The translations under genes and the position numbers were made by a program. Positions 32,048-37,937 of a DNA stretch of 38,493 bases are shown piece by piece. The notes under the pieces were generated by a model. That model was not told the origin of the DNA, did no database searches, and was given only the letters and a program-made list of their open reading frames with translations. Source of the DNA: a virus; IMG/VR virus record IMGVR_UViG_3300032360_000024, positions 1 to 38,493 of that record; one strand, given 5' to 3'. Positions within the stretch are counted from its first letter, which is position 1; each line of letters starts with the position of its first letter.

Positions 32048-32974
32048 TCAGGCCCGAACGAGGATCCGTGCGGCCTTGTTGGTCAGCGGGAAGTTGTCTT
32101 TGGCCCAGTTGCCAGCGACGCGAGCCTGACGGCCCTTGTCGTTACCTTGTACGTGTAGCTCGTACTCGTTCACCGTCTGCAAGAAGTGCCATGCAGTCTC
32201 CTGTGAGCCGATGGTAGGCCCGTCGAAGATGCGGCGCATGTCTGCACGTCGCTCCATCCAGTTGGCCTTGACACGGTCTGTGGCTTCACCCTCGGGCTTC
32301 GGGAACAACGCAGGCAGCAGCTCCTCGCCGAAGGTGACACGGCTGTACGCCTTGTCCATCAGCCCTGCAGCCCAGGCATCGAACTCGTCAAACGCTGTGT
32401 ACGTCTCAACGAGTGCAGCCTTCGCTTCGGCCAGACGTTCCTGTGCAGATGAACGGTGCTGGATGCTGTGGAACAGCTCGCCGCCAGAGACAGCGATCTT
32501 CAGCGTGTTCTCACAGACGACTCGCATGTTGACACCCTCGATGCGGAACGAGCCGCTGCCGTGCCATGTGGAGATGAGCAGCCAACGGTGGATGGCCTCG
32601 TCGGTGCCGTCGAAGCGAGGCGACTCGCCCAAGTCGACCAGCATCCAGACGAACTTGCCGCCCCACATCTGACCGCAGGTCTGGACGCTCAGGTCCAGCT
32701 CGTCGGCGATGTCGGCCAGCTCCGTGTTCTGCAGGATCTCGTACTTGGGTGAAACGACATCCAGCACAGCTCCGTCCGTCGTCTTCAAGGCGACGTGAGT
32801 TTCCAACGGCGTGTAGCTGCCTCCCAGGTACAGGGATGACTTGTGGACGCCCCAGGCAATGCCGCCAAGGTGCAGAGCTTCACGGCCTGTGCAGAAACGG
32901 TCGATGACCGTTCCAATGCCATGCCACGGCGTGGTGCCGCTGTTGCTCATCATGGTTTCGGGGATTGCTCCCAT
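32048..32974 (-). CDS. DUF932 phage/plasmid-like protein
   Basis: A 308-residue protein of the DUF932 (TIGR03299-like) family. The N-terminal PWHGIG, the segment VSPKYEILQN and CENTLKIA match the family's conserved points. The family is widespread in phages and plasmids, is often highly expressed early, and has no established function. The start is ATG 32974 after AGGAGG; the longer frame from 33025 is unlikely. It has its own two-hairpin leader upstream and a terminator-like hairpin downstream, so it is probably a single-gene unit. Confidence 0.88.
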   Translation of the reverse strand: MGAIPETMMSNSGTTPWHGIGTVIDRFCTGREALHLGGIAWGVHKSSLYLGGSYTPLETHVALKTTDGAVLDVVSPKYEILQNTELADIADELDLSVQTCGQMWGGKFVWMLVDLGESPRFDGTDEAIHRWLLISTWHGSGSFRIEGVNMRVVCENTLKIAVSGGELFHSIQHRSSAQERLAEAKAALVETYTAFDEFDAWAAGLMDKAYSRVTFGEELLPALFPKPEGEATDRVKANWMERRADMRRIFDGPTIGSQETAWHFLQTVNEYELHVQGNDKGRQARVAGNWAKDNFPLTNKAARILVRA

Positions 32975-33003
32975 TATGTGACCTCCTGTGGTCATGTGTG
33001 TGT

Positions 33004-33055
33004 GAAGTCGAATGACTTCGCCCACCCTGCAGAGCGTGTGTGCCCTGCAGGGTGG
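33004..33055 (-). promoter_or_regulatory. Two-hairpin intergenic module
   Basis: Stop-proximal stem: CCACCCTGCAG (33022-33032) with CTGCAGGGTGG (33045-33055), perfect 11 bp, loop 12. Start-proximal hairpin: GAAGTC (33004-33009), GAAT, GACTTC (33014-33019). It fills the gap between the gene stopping at 33065 and the DUF932 start at 32974. Confidence 0.75.
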
Positions 33056-33064
33056 ACGCTGCCA

Positions 33065-33373
33065 TCAGGCCAGATCGGATGGGCTGCTGTGCATGGAGAC
33101 GTTCCCCTTGAGCACGAGGAAGCCGCTGTTGACCATCACCCTGATTGCCTCCCTGACGGCATGGCGGAACGCCGCACTCTGCAGGAAGGCAGCCTGTGCC
33201 TCGGCGATCATGTCGCGTGCCTCGTCCCCAGAGACAGGCGGGGACGGCATGCCCTCTGTGTAGCTGTTGCCGAGATGCTCATCGATGATGCTCTCGATTG
33301 TCTCGCGGGCCTCCTCGACCAGCTCGTCCGCATCGATGTTGATCTCGATCTCGGCTTCGGTGTTGATATCCAT
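33065..33373 (-). CDS. Acidic helical protein
   Basis: A 102-residue protein starting at ATG 33373 after GGGAGG. The N-terminus is very acidic (INTEAEIEINIDADELVEEA), and the rest is helical with Ala and Arg (ARDMIAEAQAAFLQSAAFRH). The end has a short hydrophobic strand (VMVNSGFLVLKGN). No family is recognised. Isolated by hairpin modules on both sides. Confidence 0.65.
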   Translation of the reverse strand: MDINTEAEIEINIDADELVEEARETIESIIDEHLGNSYTEGMPSPPVSGDEARDMIAEAQAAFLQSAAFRHAVREAIRVMVNSGFLVLKGNVSMHSSPSDLA

Positions 33374-33401
33374 TATGTGTACCTCCCAGGTACCTGTGTG
33401 T

Positions 33402-33465
33402 GAAGTTGTCGGGATTGATAACTTCGTGCAACGCACAGAGCCGCTGTGGCTCTGTGCCCTGCACG
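33402..33465 (-). promoter_or_regulatory. Two-hairpin intergenic module
   Basis: Stop-proximal stem: GCACAGAGCC (33433-33442), loop GCTGT, GGCTCTGTGC (33448-33457), extended by CGTGCA (33425-33430) with TGCACG (33460-33465). Start-proximal hairpin: GAAGTTGTC (33402-33410), loop of six, GATAACTTC (33417-33425), one G-U pair. Confidence 0.75.
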
Positions 33466-33471
33466 CTGGCA

Positions 33472-33762
33472 TCAGTCCTCGTCCATCCCGTTCATCGGGA
33501 TGTCGATGTGCTCGCCGACCTCGTCCGCCCATTCCCACTGCAGCCCGAAGGCATGGGCATTGACGTTCTGTACAGGCCGTGTGAACGAGTACAGAGTGTA
33601 CGGCGTCTGTGTCTTGTGCTTCATGCCGTGGCGCTTGGCGTTGGCGAGTGCCTCTGTGTGTGTGTTGCCACACGCCCAGAAGCCGAAGCCATAGATGACG
33701 AACATCCATGTGGGTGGATTGTCTGTGTCTGTAGTGGATGTGTCTGTGTCTGTGTCGCTCAT
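33472..33762 (-). CDS. Hypothetical protein with Thr/Asp-rich start
   Basis: A 96-residue protein starting at ATG 33762 after AAGGAGG. The first ~18 residues are Asp/Thr repeats (SDTDTDTSTTDTD) from a short TCTGTG coding repeat; the rest is globular with WMFVIYGFGFWACGNTHTE. No family is recognised. Downstream of the early motif copy B. Confidence 0.65.
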   Translation of the reverse strand: MSDTDTDTSTTDTDNPPTWMFVIYGFGFWACGNTHTEALANAKRHGMKHKTQTPYTLYSFTRPVQNVNAHAFGLQWEWADEVGEHIDIPMNGMDED

Positions 33763-33782
33763 GGCGACCTCCTTATGTTGGT

Positions 33783-33818
33783 CGAGCGATCTGCTCGGTG
33801 GGTGGTGCCCCATCACCC
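33783..33818 (-). promoter_or_regulatory. Two-hairpin intergenic module, short form
   Basis: GGGTGGTG (33800-33807), loop CCC, CATCACCC (33811-33818), one G-U pair; and CGAGC (33783-33787), GATCT, GCTCG (33793-33797). The early motif copy B lies between this module and the upstream gene. Confidence 0.55.
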
Positions 33819-33832
33819 TATCAGGCATGGGA

Positions 33833-33849
33833 CGGTGTCGTACAATCAG
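33833..33849 (-). promoter_or_regulatory. Early leftward motif copy B (CTGATTGTACGACACCG)
   Basis: Leftward CTGATTGTACGACACCG begins three bases after the stop at 33852 and ~70 bases before the ATG at 33762. Sixteen of 17 bases match copy A at 29691. Confidence 0.45.
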
Positions 33850-33851
33850 CC

Positions 33852-33983
33852 TCAGAAGAGGCGAGGCTCGTTGCTGTCTCTCTCCTCGGCGATGGTGCGG
33901 GCTGCGAGCGGGCCGTAGACGCCACGGGCACGCTCGACGCGCTCCTGATGCTTCGCAGCCTGTGCTCGGTCTGACTTGTTCAT
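33852..33983 (-). CDS. Small basic helical protein
   Basis: A 43-residue gene found by hand translation. It starts at ATG 33983 in ATGA overlap with the upstream stop. The sequence (MNKSDRAQAAKHQERVERAR, then GVYGPLAART and a short tail) is one basic amphipathic helix, a Gly/Pro turn and a second helix. Possible nucleic-acid or protein binder; no family. Confidence 0.6.
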   Translation of the reverse strand: MNKSDRAQAAKHQERVERARGVYGPLAARTIAEERDSNEPRLF

Positions 33984-34246
33984 GACTTCACCTCCCAGCC
34001 TGCATAGTCATCGGGGAGTAGCTCGTACTCTGTGGACAGCAGCGGACGCTCGTGCAGAACGTCTGTGTCTGTGAACATGTGGCCGTTGACACGGCCACTG
34101 TGCAGGGCTGCTTCCAGTAGTTCGCCGAAGGCTGCACCGTCGGCTTCTCGTTTCTTCATGCGTTCGTGGTACAGGGCGAGCACCCAGCTCCCTGTGATCA
34201 GGATCATGACCATGATCCCCCAGAACGCTCCCAGTGTAGTGTTCAT
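33980..34246 (-). CDS. Small membrane protein
   Basis: An 88-residue protein with one N-terminal membrane segment (AFWGIMVMILITGSWVLAL, ~7-25), then a basic stop-transfer stretch (HERMKKRE) and a ~55-residue acidic cytoplasmic tail. The start is ATG 34246 with GAGAG upstream. It overlaps the next gene by four bases. Role unknown. Confidence 0.7.
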   Translation of the reverse strand: MNTTLGAFWGIMVMILITGSWVLALYHERMKKREADGAAFGELLEAALHSGRVNGHMFTDTDVLHERPLLSTEYELLPDDYAGWEVKS

Positions 34247-34262
34247 GTCTGCTCTCTTTCTG

Positions 34263-34376
34263 TGGCTGCTACAGCAGCCATCTTTGTAGGTTCTTTCTTA
34301 ATGAGCGGCTCCCTGAGGGGAGCCGCGAATGAAAGGCTGGAGAACTGCGTTCTCATTGTAACGCAGCCCTCCAGCC
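34263..34376. promoter_or_regulatory. Three consecutive hairpins in a 161-base gap
   Basis: (1) GGCTGGAG / CTCCAGCC (34335-34342, 34369-34376) enclosing CTGCGTT / AACGCAG (34345-34351, 34360-34366), joined through a symmetric 2-base internal loop, apical loop CTCATTGT. (2) GCGGCTCCC (34305-34313), TGAG, GGGAGCCGC (34318-34326). (3) TGGCTGC (34263-34269), TACA, GCAGCCA (34274-34280). A leftward TACAAT lies in the apical loop of (1) with TTGTAC 18 bases before it, so a promoter may be embedded in the structure. Confidence 0.65.
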
Positions 34377-34407
34377 CCGTACAAACGTGCCCCGTGTAGG
34401 AGCCTGT

Positions 34408-34704
34408 TCAGTCCCGCAGAGCGGAGTCGCCTGCAGGACCGTCGCTGGCCCATTCGCCGTCGTCGGGGTTGTGTGGCCCGTGGTCGCCTTCTTCCATGTA
34501 CAGCCAGCACATCGGGCACAGGTAGAACTGCACAGGCCGTGGGACGTTGTTCATGATGATCTCGCGGTGTGCAGGCGTCCAGTCGCCGTCAGGGAAATGC
34601 ATCTTGGCGGTGCCGCCTGCCTTGTACGCCGCGAACTTGGTCGTGTCGACTTCTACAGACTCGATGGAGCCGCAGTCGTCGCATGTGGATGTGAGTGTGA
34701 TCAT
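34408..34704 (-). CDS. Zinc-ribbon-like protein
   Basis: A 98-residue protein. CDDC (~8-11) and CPMC (~63-66) form two Cys pairs separated by a ~50-residue insert, a split zinc ribbon. The C-terminus is acidic and Gly-rich. The start is ATG 34704 after AGGAAC. Probably a small nucleic acid or protein binding factor; no family named. Confidence 0.65.
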   Translation of the reverse strand: MITLTSTCDDCGSIESVEVDTTKFAAYKAGGTAKMHFPDGDWTPAHREIIMNNVPRPVQFYLCPMCWLYMEEGDHGPHNPDDGEWASDGPAGDSALRD

Positions 34705-34728
34705 TGTGTGTTCCTATTCTGTGTAGGT

Positions 34729-34777
34729 GAAGCGGGATCGCTTCAGGGAACCTTCACACCGTAGGCGGAAGGCTCCC
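34729..34777 (-). promoter_or_regulatory. Two-hairpin intergenic module
   Basis: GGGAACCTT (34746-34754) with AAGGCTCCC (34769-34777), one mismatch; and GAAGCG (34729-34734), GGAT, CGCTTC (34739-34744). The leader CACCTACACAGAATAGGA follows. Confidence 0.65.
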
Positions 34778-34800
34778 CGCAGGGATCCTGTCTCTGTGGC

Positions 34801-35088
34801 CTAGCGCCAGACGTTCTCGCAGGCGTCGTCGTAGTCTCCCTGTGTGGCGAACAGCTTGCCGCAGCCGTTCGTCTCGGTGCAGAGCACAGATCCCTCGGGC
34901 ATGCCGATCTGCTCAGGGTAGTACGCCCCGCCCTGCAGCGGACCACCACCGTTGCCTGTGCCCAGGCTGGAGTTGTGGGTGCAGACCCCGCTGCGACGCA
35001 GAGCCGCACCGTGGCGTGCCTCTTCGGCGTACAGAGCCATCTCGATGTCGGCATCCTGAATGGTTGCCTCTTCGTCGTATCCAAACAT
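34801..35088 (-). CDS. Hypothetical protein with Cys residues
   Basis: A 95-residue protein starting at ATG 35088 after AAGGAG. The N-terminus is an acidic helix (EEATIQDADIEMALYAEEAR). Cys in GVCTHN, VLCTETNGCG and DACEN could form a zinc site. The middle is Gly-rich (GTGNGGGPLQGG). No family is recognised. Confidence 0.65.
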   Translation of the reverse strand: MFGYDEEATIQDADIEMALYAEEARHGAALRRSGVCTHNSSLGTGNGGGPLQGGAYYPEQIGMPEGSVLCTETNGCGKLFATQGDYDDACENVWR

Positions 35089-35111
35089 TGTGTGTATCTC
35101 CTTGTGTAGGT

Positions 35112-35160
35112 GAAGCCGAGTGCTTCGTGATCCCTGCAGACAGCAATGCCTGCAGGGATC
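35112..35160 (-). promoter_or_regulatory. Two-hairpin intergenic module, type example
   Basis: Stop-proximal stem: GATCCCTGCAG (35129-35139) with CTGCAGGGATC (35150-35160), perfect 11 bp, loop 10. Start-proximal hairpin: GAAGC (35112-35116), CGAGT, GCTTC (35122-35126). The leader CACCTACACAAGGAG follows to the ATG at 35088. The upstream gene stops at 35170, ten bases away. Confidence 0.8.
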
Positions 35161-35169
35161 CCGCTGTAC

Positions 35170-35550
35170 TCAGCCCTGTGCAGCGCGACGGGCAAACGCC
35201 GCGTCCTCGGCATCGTTGCCGAACGGGTTGAACTCTGCAGGCATGTCATCCGACTGCCACACAGTGATGCCCATGTCACGCATGCGTCGGCAGAAGAACT
35301 GGAAACGGTCTACAGCGTCCTCCCAGTCGAGGTCGTAGGAGCCGCTCCCCCAGCCCCGCGCGCCGTCATCGAGTCGGGCGTCTGTGAAGAACACGAAGCG
35401 ACGTGCAGGGTTGTGAGTGCCTCGGCACATGTCTGGGGCATCCACGATGCCATGCAGAACCTGCACAGTGCCCTGGCCTGCAGGCTGCACAATGCCAGCG
35501 ACCAAAGTTTCACCGTTGATGGTTGTAGGGATGTTGTGTGTGGTCGACAT
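35170..35550 (-). CDS. Hypothetical protein
   Basis: A 126-residue protein starting at ATG 35550 after AAAGGA; the longer frame from 35691 runs through the module and is rejected. The N-terminal part is beta-rich (TINGETLVAGIVQPAG), with a DAPDMCRGTHNPARRFVFF segment and a helical end with DRFQFFCRRMRDMG. No family is recognised. Confidence 0.65.
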   Translation of the reverse strand: MSTTHNIPTTINGETLVAGIVQPAGQGTVQVLHGIVDAPDMCRGTHNPARRFVFFTDARLDDGARGWGSGSYDLDWEDAVDRFQFFCRRMRDMGITVWQSDDMPAEFNPFGNDAEDAAFARRAAQG

Positions 35551-35572
35551 AGTCGATCCTTTCTGTATGTGT

Positions 35573-35622
35573 GAAGCGGAGTGCTTCAGGATCTCTACAG
35601 ACATCGCTGCCTGCAGAGATCC
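35573..35622 (-). promoter_or_regulatory. Two-hairpin intergenic module
   Basis: GGATCTCTACAG (35589-35600) with CTGCAGAGATCC (35611-35622), one A-C mismatch, loop 10; and GAAGC (35573-35577), GGAGT, GCTTC (35583-35587). It is close in sequence to the module at 35112, though the stem arms differ together (CCCTG versus CTCT), which keeps the pairing. Confidence 0.78.
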
Positions 35623-35630
35623 CGCTGCAA

Positions 35631-35819
35631 TCACTTGCGGCGCTTGTCTTTCGATGGTCGGAACTCTGCACGATCTCCCACAGAGATCCACTTGCCGTCG
35701 CGTTCGTTGCCGTCACAGCAACCCCTGTTGGGCCTGCAGTGTGTGCATTGGCCCTGCGCTAGGCGTGCCCTGTTGCGCTCGACCTTGGTTGTGTAGCTAT
35801 CAAACCCTCCACCAGTCAT
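35631..35819 (-). CDS. Small basic Cys-pair protein
   Basis: A 62-residue protein starting at ATG 35819 after AGGAGG. CTHC and GCC supply four Cys within 11 residues (QCTHCRPNRGCCDG), flanked by basic sequence (KVERNRARLAQG; RPSKDKRRK). This looks like a zinc knuckle for nucleic acid binding. No family named. Confidence 0.65.
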   Translation of the reverse strand: MTGGGFDSYTTKVERNRARLAQGQCTHCRPNRGCCDGNERDGKWISVGDRAEFRPSKDKRRK

Positions 35820-35830
35820 GGCGGCCTCCT

Positions 35831-35896
35831 GTGTGTGTGTGTGTGTGTGTGATGCAGAGCATCGGGGACGGCACCACCTCTGCAGGCGATGCCGTC
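35831..35896 (-). promoter_or_regulatory. Two-hairpin module with (TG)10 microsatellite
   Basis: GACGGCA (35867-35873) with TGCCGTC (35890-35896), and GATGC (35851-35855), AGA, GCATC (35859-35863). Ten TG dinucleotides (35831-35850) lie between the small hairpin and the ribosome binding site of the gene at 35819, where other modules have ACACA. Confidence 0.7.
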
Positions 35897-35909
35897 GCCG
35901 TCGTCTGTA

Positions 35910-35993
35910 TCAGTCCTCGACTAGATCGTACCAGTAGACCCACAACCAAGCCAGAAGCAAGGCCAACAGAACCACTAGGTGCCAGCCGTTCAC
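35910..35993 (-). CDS. 27-residue membrane micropeptide
   Basis: A tiny gene found by hand translation. GTG 35993 overlaps the upstream TGA (GTGA), then reads MNGWHLVVLLALLLAWLWVY and ends WYDLVED. One Leu/Trp-rich membrane helix fills the protein, with an acidic C-terminus. The start-stop coupling, full hydrophobic pattern and the hairpin module directly after its stop support a real gene. It could insert in the host membrane as a lysis, exclusion or regulator peptide. Confidence 0.5.
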   Translation of the reverse strand: MNGWHLVVLLALLLAWLWVYWYDLVED

Positions 35994-36229
35994 AGACGAC
36001 TGCCCTTGATCATGATTGTGGCGTGCGAGAGCTTGCCTGCAGCCTCGTTCGCCTGCACAGCGGCATCGATGTCGCGAAGCACGCCTGCAGCCCGATCCGC
36101 CACACCGCGAAACCCTTCCTCTGTGGCGATGCGCTGATCATGGATCAGTGCAGCGCGTAGATCCATCAGTGAAACCTCAATCTCTAGGCCCTCTGTGTAG
36201 GTGAATGTGACCGTTTGTTGTGTAGCCAT
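35990..36229 (-). CDS. Small hypothetical protein
   Basis: A 79-residue protein starting at ATG 36229; AAGGAG lies 11 bases upstream. It has a beta N-terminus (TVTFTYTEGLEIEVSLMDL) and helical C-terminus with Ala and Asp (ADRAAGVLRDIDAAVQANEA), ending in a short basic strand. No family is recognised. Confidence 0.65.
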   Translation of the reverse strand: MATQQTVTFTYTEGLEIEVSLMDLRAALIHDQRIATEEGFRGVADRAAGVLRDIDAAVQANEAAGKLSHATIMIKGSRL

Positions 36230-36252
36230 TTCTGTATGTCTCCTTGTGTAGT

Positions 36253-36320
36253 GATGCGGGATCGCATCCTCGCTTGACGCTGTAGAGCATCGGGCAACAC
36301 GCCACGGGTAGACCCGCGGC
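36253..36320 (-). promoter_or_regulatory. Two-hairpin intergenic module
   Basis: GATGCG (36253-36258), GGAT, CGCATC (36263-36268) near the start; and GCC-A-CGGGT / ACCCG-C-GGC (36301-36309, 36312-36320) near the stop. The leader ACTACACAAGGAG follows. The hairpin loop GGAT is the same as in the module at 34729, with GATGCG replacing GAAGCG. Confidence 0.65.
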
Positions 36321-36341
36321 ATGCTGCACGTCGTCTGCAGA

Positions 36342-36371
36342 CCGACTAGGCGAACGCCGACTAGGCGAACG
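36342..36371 (-). repeat. 15-bp tandem duplication with repeated stop codon
   Basis: CCGACTAGGCGAACG occurs twice back to back (36342-36356, 36357-36371). The right copy contains the TAG of the gene at 36361 and the left copy repeats that TAG in the same frame five codons later. Confidence 0.75.
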
Positions 36372-37293
36372 TCACTGCAACCTCTGCAGAGGGGTTTCTG
36401 ATGAATCCCTTGTGGTCGATGTTCTTGTAGCCGCGGGGCAGCTTGTAGCGCAACCCGACGATCACGCCCTGTGGATCACGGAACCGCAGATCGTGCTTGT
36501 CGCCGTCGATCACTCTGTGGCCAAGGTACGTCTGTGGCAGATCCGAACCGCGTCGCACAGTGAACGGAACCACCACGTTACGCCCTGCAGCGATCTCGGC
36601 GTGGATCTCGGCGTCTGTAGTGTTCTCAGTCGCCGACAGCACCCTGTACAGGTTCGGACGTGCCCAACCCATCTGCAGATCTTGACGCTTGCTGTAGTCT
36701 GTGAACACCACAGACGGAAACTGCTCTGTGAGCCACAAGGGCACATCGATATCTGATGTGCCATTGATCCGCACACACAGACGCTTGCCCTGCCGCTCTA
36801 CACGGGCCAAGTTCCGCCGAACCTCTGCAGCCATCTGCGACCAGAACAACGACGGCGCACCGTCTGTAGTAGCCCCTGTGTTTGCGTACAGAGCCGTTCG
36901 TGCAAGCTTCGCACGCTCCGCCATCGCAAGCCTGCCTGCAGTGTGCAAACACGCTCCCCTGCAGCCCTGTGTGCTGTGTACACACATGTTCTCGAAGAGC
37001 ATCTCTACAGAGTCACGCCACATCTGCGGCACAGTCTCACCCCACAGAAGCCCGCCCAGCCTGTGCGGCAACATGTAGCAGATCGCCTGCTCCCACTCTG
37101 TAGCGTCGGAGTCGACCCACAGAGCACCATCGGGTGCCTGTGCAGACTCATTCTTCTGCAGCTTGCCCACAGCCCTCTGTGGCGTCAACAAGTAGGCAGA
37201 CTTTCCGCCACCAACCATCTCCGACAGGCTCTGCAGCAACGCTGCAGAATCGCCTGCAGGCAACCGCGTACCATCGATCCTGTAATTTCCCAT
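36361..37293 (-). CDS. Conserved Cys-rich phage protein (gp88/DUF7227-like)
   Basis: A 310-residue protein. Motifs in order are CVHSTQGCRGACLHTAGR (~103-120, four Cys), LCVRINGTSDID (~170-181), FTDYSK (~196-201), YRVLSATENT, GRNVVVPF and VIDGDKHDLRFRDPQGVIVG near the C-terminus. These match a widespread phage and plasmid family of unknown function whose Cys cluster probably binds metal or iron-sulfur. I am not certain of the family number. The start is ATG 37293 after AAGGAG. CTGCAG is unusually frequent inside it. Confidence 0.75.
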   Translation of the reverse strand: MGNYRIDGTRLPAGDSAALLQSLSEMVGGGKSAYLLTPQRAVGKLQKNESAQAPDGALWVDSDATEWEQAICYMLPHRLGGLLWGETVPQMWRDSVEMLFENMCVHSTQGCRGACLHTAGRLAMAERAKLARTALYANTGATTDGAPSLFWSQMAAEVRRNLARVERQGKRLCVRINGTSDIDVPLWLTEQFPSVVFTDYSKRQDLQMGWARPNLYRVLSATENTTDAEIHAEIAAGRNVVVPFTVRRGSDLPQTYLGHRVIDGDKHDLRFRDPQGVIVGLRYKLPRGYKNIDHKGFIRNPSAEVAVTFA

Positions 37294-37316
37294 CTCTGTA
37301 TATCTCCTTGTGTAGT

Positions 37317-37370
37317 GATGTCTACTGTAGAGCATCGCGCACGCCACACACACACCTGTGTGTGTGGCGT
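37317..37370 (-). promoter_or_regulatory. Two-hairpin intergenic module
   Basis: ACGCCACACACAC (37341-37353), loop ACCT, GTGTGTGTGGCGT (37358-37370): a perfect 13-bp stem, the longest in the series. Start-proximal hairpin: GATG (37317-37320) with CATC (37333-37336) around TCTAC/GTAGA. The leader ACTACACAAGGAG follows to ATG 37293. Confidence 0.78.
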
Positions 37371-37379
37371 CCATGTCGC

Positions 37380-37571
37380 CTACAGAGCCTCGACTATTTC
37401 GAACGTGACCCGAACGTAACGACCACGCGGACCCGTACGTGTAGGCACGTACTGTGCAGCCCTGCCTGTAGTGCTAGGCGACGTGCCCGCCTGTAGCCGC
37501 GCCCCTAGCGTGTTTATCGTTTCCAGTATTTCGATGCCTGTAGGCGCGGTGTCTGTAGCAACCATAATCAC
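37380..37571 (-). CDS. Small hypothetical protein
   Basis: A 63-residue protein. GTG 37571 overlaps the upstream TGA; ATG 37565 is an alternative. It has an N-terminal helix (TGIEILETINTLGARLQAG), a flexible Ser/Thr stretch and a C-terminal strand (GRYVRVTFEIVEAL). No family is recognised. Confidence 0.55.
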   Translation of the reverse strand: MIMVATDTAPTGIEILETINTLGARLQAGTSPSTTGRAAQYVPTRTGPRGRYVRVTFEIVEAL

Positions 37572-37897
37572 GATGCCACGTCCTCTGTGTAGAAGGGCAG
37601 ACGGTCATCCTGCAGACGCTCTGCAGTCCATGCGACGCGCTCTTCCGCGTCATGATCCTGTAGGAACCACAGACCCGATGCGAGACGGTCCCGAACATAA
37701 CGATCGTGGGAGTCGTCTGTAGTGCCATCGGCCCTGCAGAGATAGCACCACACTAGAACGCTATGTAGCCGCGTCGACGGTGATGTTGTGTAGCCGCGGG
37801 GCATGTAGCGCTGAATCTCTTCCATCTTTCCAGCTAGGTCATCTGTGCCACGCAGTGGCACGTACCCTAGAAATCTGTCGCCAAACTTGTTTGTCAT
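37568..37897 (-). CDS. Hypothetical protein
   Basis: A 109-residue protein starting at ATG 37897 with GAAAGA upstream. The sequence is charged and helical (DDLAGKMEEIQRYMPRGYTT; RYVRDRLASGLWFLQDHDAE) with Cys in WCYLC. No family is recognised. Its 5' side carries a two-hairpin module. Confidence 0.6.
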   Translation of the reverse strand: MTNKFGDRFLGYVPLRGTDDLAGKMEEIQRYMPRGYTTSPSTRLHSVLVWCYLCRADGTTDDSHDRYVRDRLASGLWFLQDHDAEERVAWTAERLQDDRLPFYTEDVAS

Positions 37898-37937
37898 CTG
37901 TGTGTCTTTCTGTGTGTGTGCGCTTGTGCGCTTGTGT

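Noticed and set aside
32975-33709. Longer N-terminal extensions of leftward genes through the gaps
   Set aside because: Extensions at 33025, 33709, 35691, 37374, 37972 and others translate the hairpin modules; internal ATGs with AGGAGG-type sites are the credible starts.
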